From the NCBI GenBank assembly GCA_003339415.1, contig PDHQ01000364.1, positions 1 through 31,679 on the forward strand: DNA of 31,679 bases, written 5' to 3'. Made by a program: the position numbers and the translations under genes. How positions within the stretch are numbered: the first letter of the stretch is position 1; each line of letters begins with the position of its first letter. The stretch is from Ophiocordyceps camponoti-saundersi (nom. inval.) (lineage: Eukaryota > Ascomycota > Sordariomycetes > Hypocreales > Ophiocordycipitaceae). Of this stretch, positions 11,451-22,427 are shown piece after piece. The notes beneath the pieces are model-generated. The model was not told where the DNA came from, searched no databases, and saw only the letters and a program-made list of their open reading frames with translations.

Positions 11451-11819
11451 TAAGGGATATTTTTTTTTTTCTTTACCCTTTAGTATTAGAAATATAAGAG
11501 GAGAGATATAGTGCTAGAAGGAAATATAGGAAGAGTAGAATAGGCAGAAGAAAGGAATAAAGAGGTACTATATAAATATAATTTAATATAAGCAATATAA
11601 AAATAAAATAAATAAAGGGGGTTTAAAAAAATATAAATTATATATATTACTTAGATATTATTATAAGAAAATAGAATTCTAAAGGTAATATTTAGAGTTC
11701 GGTAAGGGAGAGATACTACTATGCTAGGAATCTAATAAATAAATCTATAATATTAAACTCGTAATTACTTTTTTTTTATATACTCTCTAATAAGTAATAA
11801 GTAAGGCACGATATAGTAA

Positions 11820-12240
11820 GTCTACGATAGATATTTAAGGGTAACGGAGGTGCGAGAAAAAAATATAAGCGCTAGAGTAAAAAAAATACGGTTAGGGGCT
11901 GAGAAGGGTTTTAATTAGATAGTTCTCGAATACTTCCTATCCCGAAAAAGCTTCCGAGGAATAAAGTTAAGAGGGGCGATTAAGACGAGATAGCGGTTAT
12001 TACGAAATCTAGTAAGTAATTAGCTTTTAAGCTTATCTTCGCAGCTATTTAAAAAGCCGTATATTTAATATCGCAAAAGAATATTAGAATAAGTATTATA
12101 GAGGATATATAAAAAACCTTCGTATAGTTTAATTAAATAACTATAGAGCCCGTCTTTTCTACTAAGAGCCTTAGGGGATAAGGATATAAGGGGCGCTTAA
12201 GATAGGAGAAGGCTATTATAAAGTATATAGCGTAAATTAG
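11820..12240 (+). pseudogene. Unidentified basic coding relic
   Basis: A plus-strand frame from the GTC at 11820 reads about 140 codons with TAG/TAA breaks only. It is rich in Arg, Lys, Leu and Ser, with an uninterrupted stretch around 11820-11925 and a second near 12145-12190. No motif was recognised. Composition suits a nucleic-acid-binding or structural protein, but this is weak. The copy-B dispersed repeat follows 200 bp downstream. Confidence 0.35.
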
Positions 12241-12439
12241 TTTCCCTTAAAAATAAAGGAATTATGTAGAATTAGCCCTCAACGTTACGTTTATACCTAC
12301 CTTAAAAGTTGTATATTATAAATCGAGTCCTAGAGACTAGAGAGTACTTATAGTAAAAAGTATACTTAACGAAATTATAGCTTTATTTTAAATCTTATAC
12401 CTTAAAATAATAAATTACTAGCTTAAATATATATTTCGA

Positions 12440-12655
12440 AACCCTAGTTTACCGATTAAGTAGTTTTTACGTTTCTTTTTATAGTTTACTTTATCTTTTT
12501 ATAGGAAAATAACTTCCTATTACTTTCCTTATAGAGAAATACTATATAGCTTATACCCGTATAGCTAGAGATAACTTGTAGTATTTAAAGACTATAGTTA
12601 CCTACGAAGTTAGACGTAATAGGTATCTAGTAAGTATGCTTAGGGTAATACTAAC
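12440..12655 (+). repeat. Dispersed repeat of about 220 bp, copy B
   Basis: Related to the blocks at 8145-8375 and 17470-17690. Shared landmarks are CCTTATAGAGAAATACTATATAG, written here as CTTATAGAGAAATACTATAT near 12520, GTATAGCTAGAGATAAC near 12560, AAAGACTATAGTTACCTA near 12587 and GCTTAGGGTAAT near 12640. Many differences are C/T or G/A, as RIP would cause, with a few short indels. Confidence 0.6.
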
Positions 12656-12736
12656 CCTCCCTCGTTATTTAATAAACACCGAGAGGGAATAAAATTAGTT
12701 TTTCTCTTCTTAACTATAGTAGATAGTAATAGAGCG

Positions 12737-13335
12737 GATATAGAGAAGAGATTAGTAGAATAAAAAAATAAACTAGAAAATATAATACCCTTATAGAAAT
12801 TTCGTTAAAGTACGGAAACCTTCGGATATAAAGAAATCCTACTAGTATATTAAGTTAGCACCTCTAGATAGTAGTATATAATCCGACGATATTAGGTATA
12901 AATTATAATCCGAGGAATTAGTAGACTATTATTTATTAAAAAGGAAATAGATAATAGGGATATATTTACAAGCGGATAAAGTATAATAAGAGGGAAGAGT
13001 AAGAATCTGCGGAATCTTAAATATATATAAAAGATAGAAGTATAATATATAAGTAATTAGGAGGATAATAATAGAAATAGAATATACGTATAAAATAGCG
13101 TTAAGATTATAAAAAGCTATAGGATATTAGGGTATAATAAATATAAATGCTAGGTATTAGGGTTAAAGGGGAAAAAACTAATTATATATAATTTATAAAT
13201 AAATAGAAAGAAGAGAAAGACGGTAAATTATAAAGATAACGAGTTATATAAGATAGGATATAGAAACGTTATTATAGAATAGATTAACTATTATACGTAA
13301 AGTACCTTAATAAAGATATAAAGGGTAATTTAACG
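12737..13335 (+). pseudogene. Unidentified Lys-rich coding relic
   Basis: The plus-strand frame that begins GATATAGAGAAGAG is followed for about 200 codons with only TAA/TAG stops. It is strongly basic (many K, R, N, Q, I), with a single surviving Cys in a Y-K-C context near 13149 and a K-rich block KGKK near 13167. No known domain was recognised. Ends are approximate. It lies directly before the satellite-like array. It may be the end of a transposon gene, or a fragment of a gene family elsewhere in the genome. Confidence 0.4.
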
Positions 13336-13799
13336 AGGATAGGAACGGTTACGTAAAAGATAAGAATACGGAGCTAAGAGTATAAAGAGAAGCGTAAAAA
13401 TTACTAAAATAAATATTTTATAAGGAATATTTATATATACTTTATAGGAGCGAGTCTTAAAGATATTATAAAGAAATAAGTTAAATAGTAGATAGCTTAC
13501 GTAGTTATCTATATTTTATATACGCCGACGGCGACTAACTTTATATATTAAAGGGACCTACGACTATCGTTAGCCGCTAAATTATAAAAGTAAAAGGACA
13601 TATATATATAGGTTTAAATATATATATAAAGGAATATTCCTAGGACGAATAGCCTAATAGTATATATATTAACCCCGTCCTATCCGTATATATACCTAGT
13701 TATAAGATATAAACCTAAAAAATCGGTTAAATTATTTAGATTAACTAGTAATATATAAATAGCCTATACGATACGAAAGACCCGTAAAACCCGTATAAT

Positions 13800-15040
13800 A
13801 GTATAATAGTGTTGAGGCCACTTCCTAGAAAACAGATCTGTGAAGTCCGTGAAATAGCTAATTAGAGGAAATAAACGACTGTAGAATACCTATAGACCGG
13901 TACGGCCGATAAGATAATAACGAAACCACTTTATTAAAGACAGATCCGAAAAAAATCATAATATAGCTTATTATACGGGACGACCTATATATATATATAT
14001 ATAATAATATAACACTATAAGACCTATATATATATAATATAGGATAGTAAAGAACCTAGCCCGTTAAAGACAGACCCGTGAAGTTTAGAAAATAGCTCGC
14101 AGTCACGACTTACTAAAAATAAACGACCCGTACGACACCGACGGGCCGGTATAACCGACAGGGGAGTAATAAATCCACTTACCCGAAGAAAGTCCTATTA
14201 AATTTAGGAGATAGCTTATTAGACGGGACGACCTATAAATACAAGTATATATAGATAGACACCGAGAGACCTATATAATAAGTAGATAGTAACGAACTTA
14301 ACTCGTTAAAGATAGATCCGTTAAGTAATAAAATAGCTTATAATTATAAGTTATTTAATATAAACAACCCGTACGATTCCTAGGGACCGTTAAGGCCGAT
14401 AGAATAGTAATAAATCTATATACGTGCCTAAAGAAAGTTCCGTCGAATTTAACCCTAGCTTATTTATAAGACAACCCGTAAATACGAGTATATATAGATA
14501 ACTATAGACTTATACTATATATATATATATATACGATAATACGATAAGAGGACGGTGACAAACCGACTTCGTTAAAGATAGATCCGTTAAATTATAAAAT
14601 AGCTTATAGTTATAATTTATTAGATATAAACGACCTATAAATACGATACTAAGAGACCGGTAAGGCCGAAAAGATAGTAACAAATCGACTTCCTTAGAGA
14701 TAGCTCCGTTAAATTTACGAAATAGCTTATTAGACGGGATAACCTGTATATATATATATACGAGTATAGACACCGAGAGATATATATATATAATAGGTAG
14801 GAGAGTAACGAACTAACTACGTTAAAGATATATCTATAAAATTATAAAATAGAATAGTTATAAGTTATAAGATATAAAGGCCGATATTATTCTTACTAAC
14901 CGGTAGTGCGAGTAGGATAGTAACTAACCTACTTGCTTAATAGCAGATTAGTTCTAGATAAAATAGTTTATTCTATATAAGCGACCGGCACGATATATAT
15001 AGACCTATACGATACGTATATATAAAAGTTACCGGCGACT
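13800..15040 (+). repeat. Satellite-like array, about ten ~123-bp units in A-B dimers
   Basis: A core resembling AAAGATAGATCCGTTAA recurs. The CAGATC-equivalent position falls at 13833, 13941, 14071, 14190, 14313, 14434, 14579, 14701, 14829 and 14944. Units alternate. Type A (13833, 14071, 14313, 14579, 14829) continues with ATAGCTTATAGTTATAA and ATATAAACGACC. Type B (13941, 14190, 14434, 14701, 14944) continues with TAGCTTATTAGACGGGA and a TA-rich stretch ending in ACCGAGAGACC. Dimer periods are 238-267 bp. Both types end in a GATAGTAACGAA-like junction. A degenerate unit may extend the array left to about 13560. The leftmost units keep the most CpA/TpG. No convincing coding frame runs through it. 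Confidence 0.85.
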
Positions 15041-16560
15041 TGCTTAAGGCTATTTCGACTATTACGTGAAGAATTATTATATAAGGTCGAGCGGGTATTT
15101 ATTAATACCGCGAAAGTATTTCGGGATTAATAAAGAGAACTTAAATAAATAGAAATAAATTATATATATAAAAGTAGTATATATATTTTAATAGATATAT
15201 AGTTAGACGTAGAGGAAGATTAGTATAAGGATAAGAAGAGGGAAGGATAAGCACGATACGCGTAAGTAATATATAAGTAGCGTAGTATACTAAGTTTATA
15301 TATATAATATTAATTTATCGATAAGGGAACGACTTTAAAGTGAAATAATAAAAGTAAGATATATTAAATAATGTAGATTTATTCTTAAAGAGCCTAAATA
15401 TATTTATATAGAATAGTTAACCTAAGCGGGAAAAATAAAATAATAAATAAAGTAGTAACGGTAGAATATAATACGAATCGGGGTTAGGAATTAGAAGTAA
15501 TAATAAATTATTTTATCTATAGTAAAGTTTCGTATTAGATTACGTATAAAATTAAAAGAACGAGGTAAGTAATATAATATATAGGTAGTAACCTAATTTC
15601 TAGTAAAATAAGATATAGTTAAGAGAGAGGACCCTTTAAATTTATAAAACTATATATAGGGGTATATCTTATATAAGTTCTATATCTCTATTAAATAGTT
15701 CTAGTAACGAAGTAATAAACGAAAAAATATATTAGCGTATATCTTATAGAGCGAAGATAATAAGTAAGTTATCGTATATTATAGGAGTAGTGCTAATATT
15801 TTATAAGTAATAGCGTATATAACTAACGTTATATATATAATTAGATTAAGGACGTTATAACTAAAAATATATATTAGATATATTAAGTATTAGGGTATAG
15901 GGGAAAGAAAGGTTCGTAAACTAGAAAGATAAGGATAAATTTACGAGTAGTTACTAGCTGCTAATATTTAAGATAAGGATAATAACGTAAGATAAAAAGC
16001 GTATAGAAGATAACGAGGGCGGAAGTTTAAATCGTTAATATAAAGACTTATAATAAGTTATAGGAACTGGTATCGGTATTCCTACTATATAGGCTAAAAG
16101 ATTTAAAAAACCACTATAGCCTATAATACTAATAACGGCATATAGCGTAATATTCGATATCGTCGGCAAAGAAGGCTATATAAGGATACGAGAGTATTAT
16201 ATTAATAATACTAGTTACGAATATTTTATATTAAGGGACTAGCTAGACTTTATCTTATATTTAGAGAAAGATATAAGGAAATCGACTAATATTAAAAGTT
16301 TTAATAATTAGGGGATAGAAAGTTAGGCGGAATTTATAGTTTATATCCCGGGTATAAAAGATAAAACGCCGTATATCGGAATAGTTAGGACTAGGGCATA
16401 GATCGTAGATAATCTTACGGAGGGCCTTATATTAGGATAAGAATAGCTCCTACTAAATAAGGTATATATATTTAGTTCGATAAAGATAGTTTAGATATAT
16501 TTATATATAAGCTTATATATACTAGCAGAGGTTTATAGAAAATAATTATAAATTTTAGGC
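15000..16560 (+). pseudogene. Long coding relic, possibly Gag-protease-like
   Basis: One plus-strand frame (codons starting at 15061, 15562, 16093) is followed for about 500 codons with TAA/TAG breaks. It opens with an amphipathic helical segment, LLREELLYKVERVFINTA. A possible short intron starts at GTAAGT (15565) after a GAG codon and could end at 15603. The C-terminal part (16093-16500) contains Q-I-V-D-N-L-T-E-G-L-I-L-G-Q-E-Q-L-L (16401-16454), which resembles the ILG-x-x-W/L end of retropepsins. The matching D-S/T-G site was not found. It could be a retroelement gag/pro region, or an unrelated duplicated gene. It begins at the edge of the satellite array. Confidence 0.4.
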
Positions 16561-17469
16561 TAAAGTATATATCTCGGATAATACTTATTATATAGATTTA
16601 TAATTATATCCTTAATCCGTTAATTTTAGATATCGTAAAATACTAGGAAAAAATATAATAATACCGGACGTAGGAGGGTAGGGGAGGTAGGGTCTATTTA
16701 GTATTATTATAATAGATAACGCTAATAGCTAAAATAAAGGTAACTAAAACGGGATAATATATCTTTAATAGCGGAGGCAAAAAGACCGGCATAAACGCGT
16801 CCGCTTCCTTAAGTAAAGGATAATATAGCGTTATTAATAGCCGTAATAATAGCGGAGGAGATAGCCTATTATATAATATAATTTTCGCGTCGCTTCGCCG
16901 GGGTAGACGGAGGTTACGAGAGAGAATCGGTACTTATTAAATCGATCACGTTTACCGGAGACGGCGACTCGCTCTAAGGAGTAAGGTTAATTAAGTTAGT
17001 AGGTAGTGCGGAGAGGGGAGAAGGTAAACGACTAGTAAGTATATCGAGAGGCATTATAATAAGATAAGGGTAGTATAGTTAGAAATAACGTAAGTAATTT
17101 AAGTTATAGTAAGTAGAAATAGATAGCTGCCGCTAAGGTATATATATTAGGGTAAAAAGATAAAAAGGTAAAAGGATAGAAGGGTAGCTTATATATAGTT
17201 TTTTTTTATCTACGTAAGTATAAGTTATAGCGTATATTAATAAGATTATAAAAATATAATACGCTAAATATATAAAGTTATACGATATTATACGATAAAG
17301 TATAAAAATACTAAAAAATTTAAATAGGGTTTTATATCGTTAATATAAGGAGGGAGGTTTACTATATATGCTGAAAATAGACTAGTAATAAGCAGGTATC
17401 CTTAGTTAAGGAAGTAGGAAAGAACTATATAAGGTCCTATAATATATATATATATATAAGGGATTATTT
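16561..17469. other. Unassigned stretch with a GC-richer patch
   Basis: The part from 16780 to 17040 is noticeably richer in C and G, with many CG dinucleotides, and can be read on the plus strand with TAA/TAG breaks only over short distances (for example KSITFTGDGDSL near 16942). From 17040 onward it is AT-rich. No family was recognised and no boundary repeats were seen. Confidence 0.4.
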
Positions 17470-17690
17470 TAAAGTTTCGGGCCTTAATTAAATTACTCTT
17501 CCTAAAACGCTCTCTCTACCTTCTATCGTTATATTAGAAATTAAATCCTTATCTCTTTTCTTATAGAAAATTACTATATGCCTTAACTAGCTAAGGTTAG
17601 AGATCTTAACCTTATACTAGTTAAAGAGTAGGATCACGTATAATAATACGCCGAGGTAGGTATCGGCTAGGCTAGCGTAGGGTATCGTTA
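17470..17690 (+). repeat. Dispersed repeat of about 220 bp, copy C
   Basis: Third copy of the repeat at 8145-8375 and 12440-12655. It keeps CCTTAATTAAATTACTC (17492), CTTATAGAAAATTACTATAT (17559), GGTTAGAGATCTTA (17594), CTAGTTAAAGAGTAGG (17618) and GCGTAGGGTATCG (17674). It lies just upstream of the copia-type relic and could be that element's 5' LTR. No matching copy was found after the relic, so it could equally be a separate insertion. Confidence 0.58.
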
Positions 17691-17739
17691 AAGGCAAAGA
17701 ATGTAGAAAGTTAATCGACTATCTTATAATTTCTTTAAC

Positions 17740-19220
17740 TTATCTAAGAAGTATTACTTAAATAGCTACGGGAATTAAGCTAAAGAACGTTCCGATACTA
17801 CGATATAAAATTTATATAATAACGGAAAACTAAATAGAACGGTCACGTATTCGTTAAGAGATTTCGCTTCCTTAACGCCAGTTTACTATTATTATTTTTA
17901 ACGTCCTCTATTATAGTAAGGCTATAACGCTAGTTCCTATCTTATATTATTAACCTGCTACGATACTAGGCATAAGTATACGATCGGTAATTATATTAAA
18001 ACCGATCTAACGTATATTTAGAACGAATTCTAAAACTAAACGAAGCTATAGTATTAGCTTATTACGTCTAAAGCTAAGATAGATAATAGAAGCTTACCCG
18101 TCCCTTACCTATAAGAATAGCTAGTTATCGTTCTCCGCCTCTCCTCTCGATATTATATATATTAGAATAGTATCGCTAAATATTCTTAGGGTATTAAAGC
18201 GGAGAGCATAATTCGTATAAGTTTAGTATCGGTTTTCTTCTAAATACTAGCTACTAACTATTTAAGCTGCTTTTCACTTGCTTAATTATACTATATTAGC
18301 ACGTTATAAATAGAGAACTCTATTCGGGCATCTTCGAGGTTAGCTAGGATTATATAACGTAGAGTTCTTTTTAATCTCGGTTTTCTCGGCTAATCTTAGT
18401 TATTTTCGAGCCTTTAACTATCGAGTATACTTAGTTATAAGGAAAGTCTTACGTAAGTAAGAGGATTCTCCTAACTAAAGACTATATCTCGGTTATATTG
18501 CCGGATATATTTCCTCTACTTAATTTCTTATTTAGGTTCTATCTCTTTAACGAAACGCGTTCTTATTAATATTTATATTATTTTTATTAAAATAATATTC
18601 TACCGTAACGACGGGAGCTAATAACTATCCTTTACTAAAGTAGAAAATCGGCTCTCGACGATTAAACTCCTCGACTAGAATATATATACTAAGCTTAATA
18701 TAGATATTACTATAATATTACGAGACGCTTACTATTAACCTAGCACCTAGGAATAACCTTAAACTACTAAGTTACGATAGTTCGCTATTATAGCTTTATA
18801 AGCTATTAGTAAGGTACTAAAAGAGGAACTTAAAGAATAACTAGAGTATTAGTTATTACTAGCTAATAATAATCTCTTACTAGCGATAACTAATACTCTA
18901 TTAGAGGCTCTTAAATCTAGACTAGGGACTACTAGACTTAATAACTAGTTAGTATAAAGATACTTAACTTTACTAATAGTTAACCTAAGTATAAAAGAAG
19001 AAACCCTTTTCGCTATATCTATATCCTCCGAGTATTTTTACGGTTTCTAAGGAACTTTTTTAATAGCCGTATAAAAGCTCTATCCCACGACCTCGAGCGT
19101 TCGCGAACTAAGTATATAAATATTTAGATAAAATTTTTCTAATATTAAGCAATATAAGATAAGTTAGAGAAACTTAGGTCTCGCGATACCTATTAACTAT
19201 CGACGAATAACTAGATATTA
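17740..19220 (+). pseudogene. Copia-type upstream coding region (gag/integrase part), unresolved
   Basis: This stretch precedes the copia reverse transcriptase in the same orientation, so gag, protease and integrase would be expected here. Coding-like plus-strand readings exist. One runs at 18640-19000 with a Leu-rich helical region (L-K-E-E-L-K-E-Q-L and neighbours near 18810-18845). Another runs near 18000-18300. I could not identify the HHCC or DDE residues of integrase, or the frame links between the parts, so domain borders are not given. In-frame breaks are again TAA/TAG. Confidence 0.5.
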
Positions 19221-20550
19221 AGCTACTAAAGATAAGTATTTATCTATAAGTTCGACGAGAATAGCTTTAATATAAAGTATAAAGCTCGCATAGTTATTTA
19301 AGGCGATCTTTAAGAAGAGTCTAGCTTACCTCTCTATACCTTAACCTTGCCGATAAAGTCTTATAAACTGCTAACGGGTCTCGTAGTATCTTACGACCTT
19401 AAAGCATGTTAGTTTAACCTTATTAACGCCTTCCTAAACTCCACGCTACGATAAGATAAGTAAGTATTTTATTAATTACGTGATAGTTTTAAGTAACTTA
19501 GTAAAGTTATGCTCCCCTTTTTAATACGAGACTCTTTCGGCTTACCTTCTTCGTAAGGGTTTTATTTCTCCTAAAAAGATAATTATATTTAGACTAAGGA
19601 TTCCCTAATTCTTTTCCTTTATATCGATAATCTTAGCCTAATATATCTACCTTAAGATAAGGGGGTAAGGTCTTCCTTAATAAATATAAGAAAGATTTTA
19701 TAATCTTAAATTTAGGAGGTTTATTATAGTTCCTTAGATTAATATATAACGGGATAGGACGATATAATAAATTTTTCTCCCGTAATAAGCGTATACTAAG
19801 AAACTTAGTATAAAGTTTAAAATATAAATATAGAAGAAATTCTCTAAGGCGTTTTCGCTTAAGAAACTCTTTTTATAAAAGGGATAAATAACTCCTTAGT
19901 AAGTAATACTATACTAACTACCTATTAACTCTATTAGTTATATAGTAATTATTATTCGGTAAGATCTTATAGAATCTATTAGATATATATATTTAAGCCG
20001 TATTCTAGAATTTGCTTTTCCTCTACTAAACCCGAGACCTATACCTTACGTTCTGCGGAAACGAGTCGAAATCCGCATTACTATACGCGGAATACTTTAG
20101 TAGTGCTTAATTCGCAGAGATACCTAAGAGGAGGAGTAGTTTCGGATATATTATACGTCTCTTTAATACCGTATTTTAATATAATTAGGAAACTAAGAGA
20201 CGATTACGATAAGTATTACTAAAATAGAACTGCTTACCCTTACTTCTATAGCGAAAGAACTAATCGCCCTCTATCGCCTCGGCGATAAACTTCGTATTAT
20301 TCCCTCGAACCCTCCGAAGTTTTTTTATAATAATATATAAATAAGACGCTTGCTAATAGAAGATACGTTAAAGCTATTAACTAAGCTACGATATATTAAT
20401 ATTTTTTTTTTTTTTAGTATTAGCTACGATAGGAGATTTAAGATATATATATTAAGATCGCTCGGATTTAAACTTTAGGTAAGGTTAGAGATAAGTTTAT
20501 AAAACCTATTTAAGAATAATTACTTAAGGAATTGCAAAATAAACTTAAGC
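19220..20550 (+). pseudogene. Ty1/copia-type reverse transcriptase and RNase H relic
   Basis: The plus strand reads the copia polymerase in order. K-Y-K-A-R-I-V-I-Q-G-D-L-Q-E (19276-19317) matches the family's KARLVARGDxQ block. Y-D-L-K-A-C-Q-F-N-L-I-N-A-F-L-N-S (19391-19440) matches the YDL...QxDVxNAFLN block. Y-I-D-N (19620-19631) sits where YVDD is expected, the second Asp changed to Asn by G-to-A. After a frame change, RNase H follows: E-T-I-T-I-S-I-T-K-I-E-L-L-T-L-T (20197-20244) matches the TVTTSTTEAELLAL block, and T-K-L-R-Y-I-N-I (20382-20405) the terminal TKLRHVDI block. The reading fades after about 20550. This enzyme copies the element RNA into DNA; here it is dead. At least one indel lies between the two domains. 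Confidence 0.87.
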
Positions 20551-21450
20551 TTTAAGGTAAAGCTAATTAGCTTACTATAAGTTATATATATCTTATTTTA
20601 CTTTATATATCTTATTTTAACTTATATTCTAATATTATTATTCGCGTAGGCGTTATTCTTCTAGATTTACTAGATATAGACGATTTTGCACTATCTTAAA
20701 AGTCTAATTATAACTCCGTCGATAACGCTCCCTCTTAGCGTCCACTTAACGCTACTAGGTAGGAGTAAGTTTATAAGGATAGGGTATTCCCGTAAGCTAG
20801 GTAATAGTATAGTGAAGATACGGAGGCGATAGGAGGCCGCTATACTTATTTTTAACCTTAGGGCTATCCTTTAGCTTAATAACCTCCCTTTCTTCCGCGG
20901 GGTTATCGTCGTTAGGAATAGTAATAGCTAACTAAGTAGACGAACCGGCCGTTTTAGTAGCGCGCTAGAATATATAACGACGAGCTTAGCTAGCTTAGAT
21001 ATACGACCCGTAGGCCCTATATTAAAACCCTTCGAGAGAAACGTAATAATCGAAAAGGTAGGCTAGAGTTCGTTAACGCGGGCATTACTTATAAGGTATA
21101 GCGTTAGTAGAACCGCGACTCTATATAAGGAGCGCACGGAAATATCCGTTATTACGTACGATTCGACTTTTAACTATCCGTAACGGAGTCGTAATAAGGG
21201 CTCGGAGGGTAATATTACGTGCAGGCGTAGCGAGTGCTCGTATCTTAGCGTCCTAAAGAGAAGCTTCGTATTATTTTTTTTTTTTCTTCTAAGAGTCCTA
21301 AATATAGAGGATCTATAGGGAGAGACTTATATTAATATATAGCATATTTAATATATTATTTATCTAGGGATCGGCTATTACGATACTAAGTAGGCGGTAT
21401 TTTCTATTAACACCCTTTTATATAAGAACGGGAAACTCTATCTTTAAAAG
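20551..21450. other. Region after copia relic, no gene assigned
   Basis: It should hold the 3' end of the copia-type element, but no LTR partner was found. The part from 20690 to 21250 is richer in CG than the surroundings and has no frame I could follow on either strand. A T-run lies near 21275-21287, followed by AT-rich sequence. Confidence 0.4.
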
Positions 21451-21454
21451 TAAT

Positions 21455-21572
21455 ATAAAGAAGAAGAAAGAAGCTGCCGAAGGAAGGAGAAGAAGAGGAT
21501 AAGCGAAGAAGAAAGGTAGAAGAGGATAAGGAAAGAAGAAAAGAAGAAAAGAAAGGGAGAAGGGAAGAGGGC
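21455..21572 (+). repeat. Purine-rich GAA/GGA tract
   Basis: About 115 bp of nearly pure A and G, with units such as AAGAAGAAGAAAG and GAAGAGGATAAG. Only a handful of pyrimidines interrupt it. Read on the plus strand it would encode a Lys/Arg/Glu-rich low-complexity peptide. Read on the other strand it gives only a Phe/Leu/Pro run, which I take as a by-product of composition. The tract contains few CpA or TpG sites and so would survive RIP unchanged. Confidence 0.8.
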
Positions 21573-21649
21573 TATTTATACCCTCTAAGGATATCTTATC
21601 GAGCCTAATTAATTTATAGGTGCAAAAGAGCAATAAACGAACAGATATC

Positions 21650-21793
21650 TCCCTTAGGGAATAGGAAAAGTAGTAAATAGGTTTATCCCTTAGGAGATAA
21701 GAAGAGCAGTAAATAGGTCTATCCCTTAGGGACGGGAAGGACGATTAACGAGTTTGTCGCCTAAGGGATAAGAAGAGCAGTTAAAAAGATACG
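21650..21793 (+). repeat. 36-bp tandem repeat, four units
   Basis: Units start at 21650, 21686, 21722 and 21758. Each begins with TCCCTTAGGGA or a variant, and three of them continue with GATAAGAAGAGCAGTAAATAG or close forms. The sequence just before (21618-21649) looks like a fifth, partial unit. The TCCCT/AGGGA arms form a small inverted repeat in each unit. The period is constant at exactly 36 bp, so no indels have accumulated. Confidence 0.85.
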
Positions 21794-22427
21794 TACGTAG
21801 AGTCTTTTACGTTTTTTTTTTTTTCGCTTTAGGGTTTCGATAATCTCTTCTCACGATCTTTAAAGATAAGGTTCCGGCTTATTAGATACTTCTAAATAAG
21901 CTTATAAGCCTAAGTAGGTATATTATATATATATATATAAGAAAGTGTCTCCTTTATACTATAAAAGTAGGTATTAGTCTTAGAAATAACGGTTACAAAC
22001 GCAAAAAGGAAACGGTCTTTAGAGAATAGTTATAGGTATATATCTAAGCGGTAAGATTAAGGCGTTATTATTTATATTCACTACTTATAAGAAAGGATAT
22101 CGGTCCCTACTACGTTTTCGGACAAGACTTAAGAGATAATATCTAAATCTAAAAAATAAGGGGTAAAGGAAAATTATTATACGGTCTACCTTATAAACCT
22201 CACTCGTAGTTACTACTAAGCGCAGCCGGTCCTATATCTTAGGGACTAGCCTAGCTATATAGACGTAGTAGAGTTATTATTATCGTTATAAGTATTTAGA
22301 ATATCGATACCTTTATTAGTGCTAATATTATGTCCTGATAAAAATAAAGACTCCTTAGGGCTAGGTACGTCCCCTCCTCGGTCCGGAAGAATAACGCGCC
22401 GTCGGCTAAAGTACGTGCCTATGCCTA
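21794..22427. other. Spacer left of the Ty3/gypsy element
   Basis: A T-run lies near 21809-21822 and a TA tract near 21929-21942. From about 22300 to 22427 TG and CA are retained more than elsewhere. Overlapping short open frames on both strands around 22255-22519 arise from this milder mutation and cross the LTR border, so I do not call genes here. Confidence 0.45.

Noticed and set aside
14510..14773. Minus-strand open frame of 87 codons.
   Set aside because: It lies in the satellite-like array, is not conserved between units, and begins in a TA microsatellite.
13800..15040. Array considered as a possible CRISPR or tRNA cluster.
   Set aside because: Units are about 123 bp with no short conserved repeat/unique spacer structure, no cloverleaf was found, and the host signature is fungal.
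21418..21633. Minus-strand open frame giving a Phe/Leu/Pro-rich peptide that looks like membrane segments.
   Set aside because: It is the complement of a purine tract; hydrophobicity follows from poly-pyrimidine codons.
21650..21760. TTAGGG occurs inside the 36-bp repeat, suggesting interstitial telomere sequence.
   Set aside because: It appears only once per unit and never in tandem, so it is not telomeric repeat.
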